NCBI GenBank assembly: GCA_947502355.1
Contig: CANMZP010000009.1
Span: 85,236-149,235, forward strand
From: an uncultured Thalassotalea sp.
GTDB taxonomy: Bacteria > Pseudomonadota > Gammaproteobacteria > Enterobacterales > Alteromonadaceae
Direction of reading: 5' to 3'
Length of the DNA: 64,000 nucleotides
Both the position numbers and the translations under genes were made by a program. Below are positions 1 to 7,353 of this stretch, piece after piece; position 1 is the first letter of the stretch, and each line of letters begins with the position of its first letter. The notes below the pieces were generated by a model. That model was not told the origin of the DNA. It worked only from the letters and a program-made list of their open reading frames with translations, and searched no databases.

Positions 1-1137
1 GCTATTTCGGGCGACTTCCTTAGCGATTTGTCGGTGCTGGTCATTGACTAATTCAGGGAACTTTTCGCTGGCGGTATAAGGGGCGTCGAACAGGCCCATC
101 TTAAATTTCAACAACAGGATGCGTTTGACCATGGTATCGATTTGGCTGGTCTTAATTTTTCCCTCAGATAAAAGCTGCTCAATATGATCGGCATAGGTCG
201 TGCTTACCATTTCCATATCGATACCGGCGTTGATCCCGGCAAGGGCAGAGGCTTTATCATTTTCTGTAAAGCCATGAATACTGAGTTGGCGGATGGAGTC
301 CCAATCGCTGAGCATTACTCCGTCATAACCCCATTCAGTACGCAACACGTCTTGCATTAACCATTCATTGCCAGAGGCAGGCACACCATTGAGATCATTA
401 AACGCGGCCATCATCGATGCGGCTTTATTATCGCAGGCGCTTTTAAATGGGGTCAGATACACATTTCTGAGTTCATTTTCGCAAATATTAACACTGTTAT
501 AATCGCGGCCACTTTCAGCTGCGCCATAGCCGACAAAGTGCTTGGCACAGGCGGCAATGGCATCATGGTTTTTTAGGTTATCGGTTTGATAGCCATCGAC
601 CATGGCATTGCCCAGTTTTGAGGTGAGCCAGTGATCCTCACCAAAGCTTTCGGCAATTCGCCCCCAGCGCGGATCGCGGCTGATATCTATCATTGGGGAA
701 AAGGTCCAGTTAATGCCAGAGCTGCGAGCTTCAATGGCGCTCACCCGCGCGGCTTGTTCAACGAGGGTTTCTGACCAAGTAGCGGCTTGGCCTAATGGAA
801 TTGGGAAAACGGTTTTAAAACCATGAATAACATCCCGGCCAAATAATAATGGAATTCCCAGTCGGGACTCTTCAACAGCAATGCGTTGCATTTCGGTAAT
901 GGTATCTAAATCTGCTTCATTTAATACCGAGCCAACGTCACCGTTTTGCAGCTGTTGCTTGAAATTTTCAGGAATTTGCCCATAGGGCGTTTGAAATTGA
1001 CTGAGTTGACCGATTTTTTCGCTAAGGGTCATTTGGTCAAGCAGGTCGCTAATTTGGTCTAGGTATTGTGTGTTCATCATATCGTGGTTTATGCCGAGTA
1101 ATAGAGATAAGGATACTGCCATTTTCGCCGTTTGCAT
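1..1137 (-). CDS. GH3 beta-glucosidase, BglX-like (3' part outside window)
   Basis: The first 379 codons of a glycoside hydrolase family 3 enzyme are present; the rest lies beyond the window edge. The N-terminal barrel domain is recognisable from GRDVIHGF near residue 95, the motif KHFVGYGAAESGRDY, and the nucleophile motif LSDWDS with Asp278. This pattern is that of periplasmic broad-specificity beta-glucosidases such as BglX, which remove glucose from the non-reducing end of oligosaccharides. The ATG at 1137 gives a short hydrophobic N-terminus (AVSLSLLLGI) that could be a weak signal peptide. Internal ATGs at 1122 and 1080 are alternatives, and none has a clear ribosome binding site. It follows the three GH16/TonB receptor cassettes on the same strand but is separated from them by a terminator, so it probably has its own promoter or depends on read-through. 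Its likely role is finishing laminari-oligosaccharide breakdown. Family call firm; substrate inferred. Confidence 0.9.
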   Translation of the reverse strand, partial: MQTAKMAVSLSLLLGINHDMMNTQYLDQISDLLDQMTLSEKIGQLSQFQTPYGQIPENFKQQLQNGDVGSVLNEADLDTITEMQRIAVEESRLGIPLLFGRDVIHGFKTVFPIPLGQAATWSETLVEQAARVSAIEARSSGINWTFSPMIDISRDPRWGRIAESFGEDHWLTSKLGNAMVDGYQTDNLKNHDAIAACAKHFVGYGAAESGRDYNSVNICENELRNVYLTPFKSACDNKAASMMAAFNDLNGVPASGNEWLMQDVLRTEWGYDGVMLSDWDSIRQLSIHGFTENDKASALAGINAGIDMEMVSTTYADHIEQLLSEGKIKTSQIDTMVKRILLLKFKMGLFDAPYTASEKFPELVNDQHRQIAKEVARNS

Positions 1138-1196
1138 GCTAAAAAAGCTTAATCGGGGTTATTTTGCGGCCAGCTGGAAAACCATTAATTGGCCAT

Positions 1197-1221
1197 AAAA
1201 AAAGCCGCTCAAATGAGCGGC
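1197..1221 (-). terminator. Rho-independent terminator after cassette 1
   Basis: On the minus strand a perfect 7-bp stem (GCCGCTC/GAGCGGC, positions 1204-1221) with a 4-nt loop is followed by a run of at least seven T. It lies 28 bp after the stop codon of the first TonB receptor and ends cassette 1. The hairpin and the whole stretch down to the receptor stop are identical to those of cassette 2. Confidence 0.9.
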
Positions 1222-1249
1222 CTTTTAATGGTTTATTATTTAAAGATAA

Positions 1250-4192
1250 TTATTCTTTAAATGTGTAACGAGCACCAAGGGTGTAACGAGAGCCGTACTG
1301 GTTAGCAAACAGGAATTGCTCCTCGTAACGGCCGTAACCTTCTTCGGTTTCGTTATTTAGGTTAATCGCATCCATAAATACGGTGAAGTTTTCGGTCACA
1401 TCGTAGTTGATGCTCATATCAACTTGCCCATACTCTTTGGCATACTGTGGCGGGTTATCTGATGAGCCTTGGCTTTGGCCTACACCAATTAAGTATGAAT
1501 CACGCCATGCGTAGGTTACTTTTACCGATAACCCATACTTCTCGTAGAATAACTGTAAGTTAGCGGAATCACTTAAGCCGGTTAATGGGGTTTGCTGCTC
1601 TAATGATTCGGTGTCAAATTCTACATCACCATCAACAAAGGTAGCGTTAGCGCCTAAACCAAAGCCGGTTTCACCAAATAGGTGTTGCACCGCAACTTCA
1701 AAACCATCAACGGTTTTATCGTCTGGGCTGTTATATGGTTTACGAACATCCCATTCCATTAGCGGATCATCGGCATTGGGTTCAAGGTAACCATCATCGT
1801 TAAGCTCGGCACCATTTTCTTGCATTTGCTCGAAAATCGCATCATGGGTTGGCTGCACGCCAGCATCAATTAAGTCTTGTTCCGCTTGATTCCAACGCGG
1901 GCCTTGATAGATATCGTGGATCCCGTCAATGGTTTCGGTTTCAATGGTACTGCCGATAAAGTTTTCTACGTCTTTTCTAAAGTAACCAAGTGCGGCATAG
2001 CTACCTTCGTCGTAGTACCACTCTAAGGTAATATCCGTATTTGTTGACTCAAAAGGCTTCAGATTTGGGTTACCAGAAGAGGCATTACGCGAACCAATTT
2101 TAGGTGAGCCTGATAACGATAAACCGCCGGCCAAGTCACCTAGAGGAGCACGAGAAATGGTTTTACCCCAAGAAGCACGAGCCACTAAGTCATCCGTTAA
2201 ATCCACTTTAATATCAAACATAGGTAAGAAGACATCATGGCTACCTTCTTGGGTTAAGAAGGTGTTTTCGCCATCTTCATATTGGGTATGCCACTCTGAG
2301 CCACCTTTCCACCATACGTCGGTAGGCACGGGTTGATACACCTCAGAGGTGACATCTGTTTCTTCGTATCTAAAGCCTAGGTTGATTTGGACCGGCAGTT
2401 CAAACACTTCCAGCTCCCACAATGAAGAAACATAAAAGCTATTGGTTTTCTCTTCTACTGAGGTTTCGCTGTAAGTCCCCATATCATGGTAGGCCGTTGG
2501 CGCGAAGTAATCAGAGCCCCCTAATACCGAATTGGTTAAATAATACTGTGAATAAGCGACGGCCTCATTAAAATCAAATGAGTAGTAACCTGGAATTGAG
2601 CCAGCAGAGAACTCATCCATAAAGCCATCGGATGAATGGTAGGTAAACATACTGTCAGGGAATACATGCGCATAGCTTGTATTAAAGCCAAAACCACCAA
2701 TTAAACCTGACCAGGCACTTGAGCCAGACATGGTTTGTTGAGTGTTAGCATAGCCAAATTTTACGTACAATAATGGAATGTCGTATGGGTTTTCCCAAGT
2801 ACCATCAATTTGCAATTGATCGACTTCAGATTTACCAGGATTGTGCACGAACTGACTAAAGTGAGAGTCAATTTCATTTGGCCCTAGTGTGGTTGAACCG
2901 TTGTTCCAGTAAATGGTTGATGATGGAATATCACCGGTTCGGTAGTCATAGGTTTTATTCGCTAATTGATCGGAGCCAAATACGATTGAACCATGGCCAT
3001 CCATACCATCGTCGGCACCGTTATCAAATTTACTTTCTGAGTCATGATAATCAACGCTAAGGTTAAACTCATCGTTTACCTGCCAATCAAAGTTAAAACC
3101 AAGCGATTTTTCTTTCACTTCGGTTGTACCTTGGGACAACGTATACGAGCCGTCATTCCCCGAGGTATCTAAATATACAGCGGTGCCATTTTCATCTAAT
3201 TCGTAGGCATTAATGTTGCCGCCGTATTCATGCCATTGACCCCAACTAACACTGCTTTCGCCTGTAGTTGCTTCGGTCATGGTGTAATCAACCGTGAAAA
3301 TCATGTCGTCATCGAGTGCGTATTGGAAGGTCGTATGACCATTGGTACGCTCTCTTTCGTAATCCGCTACACTGTAACCCATACCGCGTGGCATATAGTA
3401 ATTACCATTAGGATCGGTGCGATTGTCCACGACATGCTCAGGATCTAAGTCCGGTAAATCAGGATTTGCTTGCCAGCCTTGAATATTCGCCGATTGTTTT
3501 TGGAAATCACGTTCAGAATGAGTAAATGAGAACGCAAAACCTAATGAATCATCGGCATAGGTATTGCTGTATAACGCTGAGAATTCTGGGGTGATATCAT
3601 CACCTTCTTCATTTGAGCTATCAGCCATGGCTTTGGTTGAGAATGAGTATTTCTCACCAGGGCTTGCTAACGGTTTGACCGTTACGATGTTAACCGTAGC
3701 CCCCAATCCACCAGATGGATTCTCGGCGCGTGCTGTTTTTTGCACTTCCAATGCGCTTACCCCATCAGAAGACAAGTTTTCTAAGCTGTAAGAACGGGTG
3801 TTACCCGTACCAGGCATTTGCCGACCATTTAAGGTGATAAGGTTAAACTCTGGGCCAAAACCACGAACGGTAATTTGACTACCTTCACCGTTGTTACGAC
3901 TTACCGATACGCCGGTAATGCGTTGTAGCGATTCTGCTAAGTTGGTGTCTGGGAATTTACCCATATCTTCCGATGAAATCACATCAACAACACCCGATTC
4001 GCTGCGTTTTAAGTCCATTGAACGGATTAATGCGCCACGCATGCCGGTTACTTCGATAACTTCAATATCATCTTCGTTTATTTGCGACGTTTCTTCTGCT
4101 ACTGCACCGAGTGCTGTCGCGTTAAAGCCAGATGCAATAATCGCAGATACGTACAACGCAATTGGCTTTTTAAGGAATTTTGAGTTTTTCAT
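1250..4192 (-). CDS. TonB-dependent receptor, cassette 1
   Basis: Outer-membrane TonB-dependent receptor of 980 residues, of the long TonB-Xanth-Caul type found in marine glycan loci. A signal peptide (about residues 1-32, ending near ALGAVA) is followed by a TonB box-like EVIEVTG at residues 44-50, a plug domain (about 55-170, containing ITVRGFGPEFNLITLNGRQ) and a beta-barrel that ends in the aromatic-rich LGARYTFKE. Such receptors import oligosaccharides into the periplasm using TonB energy. It is the second gene of the GH16-receptor cassette, 99 bp behind the GH16 lipoprotein gene, with AGGG just upstream of the ATG and a terminator downstream. The plug and the barrel end are almost identical to the other two receptors, while the middle of the barrel differs more. 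No TonB, ExbB or ExbD gene is in the window. The probable ligand is laminarin oligosaccharide, inferred from neighbours. Confidence 0.95.
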   Translation of the reverse strand: MKNSKFLKKPIALYVSAIIASGFNATALGAVAEETSQINEDDIEVIEVTGMRGALIRSMDLKRSESGVVDVISSEDMGKFPDTNLAESLQRITGVSVSRNNGEGSQITVRGFGPEFNLITLNGRQMPGTGNTRSYSLENLSSDGVSALEVQKTARAENPSGGLGATVNIVTVKPLASPGEKYSFSTKAMADSSNEEGDDITPEFSALYSNTYADDSLGFAFSFTHSERDFQKQSANIQGWQANPDLPDLDPEHVVDNRTDPNGNYYMPRGMGYSVADYERERTNGHTTFQYALDDDMIFTVDYTMTEATTGESSVSWGQWHEYGGNINAYELDENGTAVYLDTSGNDGSYTLSQGTTEVKEKSLGFNFDWQVNDEFNLSVDYHDSESKFDNGADDGMDGHGSIVFGSDQLANKTYDYRTGDIPSSTIYWNNGSTTLGPNEIDSHFSQFVHNPGKSEVDQLQIDGTWENPYDIPLLYVKFGYANTQQTMSGSSAWSGLIGGFGFNTSYAHVFPDSMFTYHSSDGFMDEFSAGSIPGYYSFDFNEAVAYSQYYLTNSVLGGSDYFAPTAYHDMGTYSETSVEEKTNSFYVSSLWELEVFELPVQINLGFRYEETDVTSEVYQPVPTDVWWKGGSEWHTQYEDGENTFLTQEGSHDVFLPMFDIKVDLTDDLVARASWGKTISRAPLGDLAGGLSLSGSPKIGSRNASSGNPNLKPFESTNTDITLEWYYDEGSYAALGYFRKDVENFIGSTIETETIDGIHDIYQGPRWNQAEQDLIDAGVQPTHDAIFEQMQENGAELNDDGYLEPNADDPLMEWDVRKPYNSPDDKTVDGFEVAVQHLFGETGFGLGANATFVDGDVEFDTESLEQQTPLTGLSDSANLQLFYEKYGLSVKVTYAWRDSYLIGVGQSQGSSDNPPQYAKEYGQVDMSINYDVTENFTVFMDAINLNNETEEGYGRYEEQFLFANQYGSRYTLGARYTFKE

Positions 4193-4220
4193 TTTACCCT
4201 ACTTATTTTTCTTGTTGGTT

Positions 4221-4252
4221 TATGCGGCTTGGTTCATGCCCTTTGCCGCATA
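4221..4252 (-). other. Intercistronic hairpin, cassette 1
   Basis: In the 99-bp gap between GH16 and receptor, an 8-bp perfect inverted repeat (TATGCGGC at 4221-4228, GCCGCATA at 4245-4252) encloses a 16-nt loop. It lies about 30 bp upstream of the receptor start codon and has no T-run, so it does not look like a simple terminator. The same structure occurs at the same place in cassettes 2 and 3 with base changes that keep pairing. Confidence 0.7.
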
Positions 4253-4291
4253 CCTTTAAATGTGTATTGATTGTTTTAAGGCTTATAAAGC

Positions 4292-6919
4292 TTAATAAAA
4301 CATGATGTTATCAACGCGATATACCGCGCCTTTGCCCGCACCCCATGATGGAAACAGCATAAATACATCAATTGCGCTAACATCAAGCCCCTTATTTACA
4401 AACGTTGAAATAGGGAATGTGTAGGTTTGCCATTGGTCAAGTGCTGGCAAAACGCCTTCATTACTGTCATTGAGCAAAATGTCAGCTCCAGTGCTGCTTT
4501 CACTTGATTCCAGTTTTAAGAACCACTGGGCATTGGTATCTGCTGGCATAGAAGTAACTTTCATGTCAAAACGAATAACCCCTTCAGCTTCAATACCGGT
4601 AACATCAACAGAAACTTTACCCGGGCGAGCATCTAAGCCCATCACCGTTGGGGTGGCATCAATTGTGTATTGAATAACCGCACCGTAAATATCATCTTCG
4701 GTTTCAATGGTTGGGGTTGGGCCGGAATCGCCAAATAATGCCCAGCCTTCGCCAAGCTCGTTATCGAATAATATTGTGGCATTAGCTGTTGGGTCGAAAA
4801 TTTTCACGTTATCAAGTAAATATTCAGCCCCCGCACCGGCTCCCCAATCTGGGAAAATCATAAAGATATCGAGCGCGGCAAGGTCGAGCTCTTTGGCTTC
4901 AAAATCACTAAGCTTGAATGTGTAAGTTTGCCAATCGCCGGCGGTAGGCGCCATGCCTTCGATGCTATCGGTTAACATCGCGTCAGCCGCTGTTGAACTG
5001 GCATTAGATTCAAGTTTGATATACCAGTTTGCAGATGCATCATCCGGAAGTGAAATCACTTTCATTTCAAATTGAACAATACCTTTGCTAGCAATACCTG
5101 ACGCATCAAAAGGTTCACCTGCACCGCGCGAGTTGAAGCCCATTACCGTTTGACTTTGTGGGATTTGAACTTGAGCTACTGCGCCGTGTGCTTCATCGTC
5201 ATCGATAACATCGGTCACGGCATGCGAATCACCCCAAAGCGGCCATTGGCCATTTTCGGCGTCTTCGAATAAGATAAGTTCAGGTGACGGAACTTCACCG
5301 ATCATCGCAACATCATCTACCCAAAACTCGCCACTTAAGCTCCCCCAAGTTGGGAAAATCATAACCACATCAATGGCGGTAATGTCCATTTGCTCGGCAA
5401 TGGTTGCCAAAGGGATCGTGTAGGTTTGCCAATGGCCAACCACAGGCTCAATGCCTTCAAGGCTGCTTGCCACTAATGGGAATTCAACTTCTTCTCCCGC
5501 ACTAGCGATTTTTAGGATCCATGCATAGTCACCGTTAAATACTGGCGGGGTAACGACTTTCATCGACAGGGTTAAATAGCCATCTATGTCAATCAATCCA
5601 GAGGCATCGTACGGTAATGGATTGGCTGAGTCTTTGGTGTTAAAACCAAAGACGGTTCCGCCCCATTCATAGTCATCGGCTGAATCTGAAAGAACAAATT
5701 GCACAACCTCACCACGTTCGTCATCAATAACGGTTTCTGGTTGATCGCCTGGCGTACAACAATCCCATGCATCCCAGTTCGGGTGTAACTTGCTATCAAA
5801 AATGGTCAGATTTTCAATCTCCACTTTCGGTGGAATTGGGGTAGGTGCTTTACCTTCGACCAGCGCATCTTTCAGGTCGTCATAACCAGGGCGCACGGTT
5901 TCACAGCCTTTGCCCGTTTCAGGGTTGGAAGCACATTGATAAACACGCACATAATCCACTTCAAACTTATTGTCAGTGCCGAATGCTTCGCCATTAATGC
6001 CACCTTCGTTAACATTAATTGGCCAGTCACCACCCACTGCATAATTTAGGATCAAAAAGAAGTCCTGATCAAAAGGGGCGTTATCCCAGTGCGTGTTTAG
6101 CTCGCCGGTAAATTGATCGTAGTACTCGGTATACCAGCCTTTATGGTTTAATTTATAGGCATGGCCATCGCCGTTATAAGCCAGCTCTGATTTACGCTGA
6201 GTGGCATATAAGTAACCATCTACATACCAGCGAACTTCACCTTCTTGCCATTCAATGGCGTAGGTATGGAAGTCATCTGCTGGGTTAGAGGCATTTGCTA
6301 GCATGTATTCTTTGCCGGAATAGGTACCATCTTTGGCATAATGCAAGGTGCCATGAACGTGACTTTCTTGGGAGCCATCTTCACGAGCGGCTTTAAGGTT
6401 AACAGCCTCCATGATGTCAATTTCACCCGAGCGCGGCCATACACCATACTCAGAATCTGTCGGCATCATCCAAAATGCTGGCCAGCTACCTTGGCCGGAA
6501 GGTAATTTGGCGCTCATTTCAATACGACCGTATTTGAAATCACCTTTATATTGGGTGGTTAAACGGGCAGATGTGTAAGGTTTTTCTGCGTCTTCCTCAG
6601 CGTGCAGAGCGACGATATTTAACTTACCATCTTTTAGGTAAGAGTTGTCAGGGCTGTCGGTATAACACTGCTGTTCTTGGTTACCGCCGCCATCACAGTT
6701 AACTTCATGGTTCCATTTTGAGGTGTCGATAGCATCGCCATCAAACTCATCACTCCAAACCAATTGCCAGTCTGAAACCGGTTGGCTTGGGTCTATTATT
6801 TCTGGATTGGTGCTGGTTTCTGAGCCGCCACCACAACCTGCGAGTAAGGCTGTAGCAGAAACGCCAAGTGCCAAAGATAGGCTGACACTAAGGTTTTTTT
6901 TATTGTTAATGTTTATCAT
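4292..6919 (-). CDS. GH16 endo-beta-1,3-glucanase lipoprotein with three CBM-like repeats, cassette 1
   Basis: Secreted glucanase of 875 residues. A lipoprotein signal with lipobox LLAGC (Cys29) anchors it to a membrane, probably the outer membrane. The GH16 domain spans about residues 50-330 and carries GEIDIME with nucleophile Glu166, Asp168 and acid/base Glu171, the beta-bulge form typical of laminarinases. Three beta-sandwich-like repeats of about 150 residues follow (starting near 370, 545 and 715), each ending in a FPxWGxxxGxxYxxDN-like motif. Only the first repeat keeps the paired cysteines (WDCC, near 387); repeats 2 and 3 have WGDSHA and FGDSGP where the other cassettes have WDCCGG. 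Start choice: AAGGG lies 7 bp before the ATG. It is first in its cassette. The likely role is endo-cleavage of laminarin at the surface. The repeat family was not identified; an ExoP_C-like or CBM4-like fold is a guess. Confidence 0.93.
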   Translation of the reverse strand: MININNKKNLSVSLSLALGVSATALLAGCGGGSETSTNPEIIDPSQPVSDWQLVWSDEFDGDAIDTSKWNHEVNCDGGGNQEQQCYTDSPDNSYLKDGKLNIVALHAEEDAEKPYTSARLTTQYKGDFKYGRIEMSAKLPSGQGSWPAFWMMPTDSEYGVWPRSGEIDIMEAVNLKAAREDGSQESHVHGTLHYAKDGTYSGKEYMLANASNPADDFHTYAIEWQEGEVRWYVDGYLYATQRKSELAYNGDGHAYKLNHKGWYTEYYDQFTGELNTHWDNAPFDQDFFLILNYAVGGDWPINVNEGGINGEAFGTDNKFEVDYVRVYQCASNPETGKGCETVRPGYDDLKDALVEGKAPTPIPPKVEIENLTIFDSKLHPNWDAWDCCTPGDQPETVIDDERGEVVQFVLSDSADDYEWGGTVFGFNTKDSANPLPYDASGLIDIDGYLTLSMKVVTPPVFNGDYAWILKIASAGEEVEFPLVASSLEGIEPVVGHWQTYTIPLATIAEQMDITAIDVVMIFPTWGSLSGEFWVDDVAMIGEVPSPELILFEDAENGQWPLWGDSHAVTDVIDDDEAHGAVAQVQIPQSQTVMGFNSRGAGEPFDASGIASKGIVQFEMKVISLPDDASANWYIKLESNASSTAADAMLTDSIEGMAPTAGDWQTYTFKLSDFEAKELDLAALDIFMIFPDWGAGAGAEYLLDNVKIFDPTANATILFDNELGEGWALFGDSGPTPTIETEDDIYGAVIQYTIDATPTVMGLDARPGKVSVDVTGIEAEGVIRFDMKVTSMPADTNAQWFLKLESSESSTGADILLNDSNEGVLPALDQWQTYTFPISTFVNKGLDVSAIDVFMLFPSWGAGKGAVYRVDNIMFY

Positions 6920-7301
6920 TGTTTTCCCTTAAGGACTTTCAAAGATTGCAGCGAGATTGAGAGAACTTTGCGCTGCTTTATAAAAATCTTGCGAAACACA
7001 TTGGACGAAAAGTTACATGTTTGTATCAGCTTGTCAGCCCTTTGTGTTTCGCCCGAGTGTATAGTTCGGTTTTTTCAGACTCAATCCCGTTCATCGCTTT
7101 TACGCCCAATTCGCCGATAAAGCCTGGTTTTTTAACGAACTTTAGCGTTTCGGTTACATGGTTAAACGGTTTGATTTCAAGGGTTACATTTGTCGGTTTT
7201 CAGCTAATAGCAAAAACCATTGATGAGGAAAAAGAAACATTCAAATTTGAGAGAATGATTTGGCAAGCGATTGTTGTTTTATTAGGCTGTTTTCGGGCAA
7301 T
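6920..7301 (-). promoter_or_regulatory. Upstream region of cassette 1
   Basis: This gene-free stretch carries the promoter and leader of cassette 1. It contains the shared 37-bp element at 7084-7120 (listed separately) and a strong AAGGG ribosome binding site before the GH16 start. A TATAAA is present near 6978-6983 on the minus strand, but no convincing -35 box is paired with it. A 99-codon plus-strand open frame here has no recognisable features and is not called. Confidence 0.5.
7084..7120 (-). promoter_or_regulatory. Candidate shared operator element, cassette 1
   Basis: Read on the minus strand, this 37-bp stretch begins TTATCG and ends CGATGAACGGGAT. It aligns without gaps to 13253-13289 and 19386-19422 upstream of the other two cassettes, although the surrounding upstream DNA has largely diverged. 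It lies 164 bp before the GH16 start. The binding protein is unknown. Confidence 0.5.
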
Positions 7302-7325
7302 AAAAAAGCCGCTCAAATGAGCGGC
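7302..7325 (-). terminator. Rho-independent terminator after cassette 2
   Basis: Minus-strand hairpin GCCGCTC/GAGCGGC (7308-7325) followed by six T. It is identical in sequence to the cassette 1 terminator, and lies 28 bp after the second receptor stop codon. Confidence 0.9.
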
Positions 7326-7353
7326 CTTTTAATGGTTTATTATTTAAAGATAA

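Noticed and set aside
7021..7320. A 99-codon plus-strand frame between cassettes 1 and 2
   Set aside because: It runs across the shared regulatory element and the cassette 2 terminator, shows no domain or signal, and has no counterpart in the other intercassette gaps.
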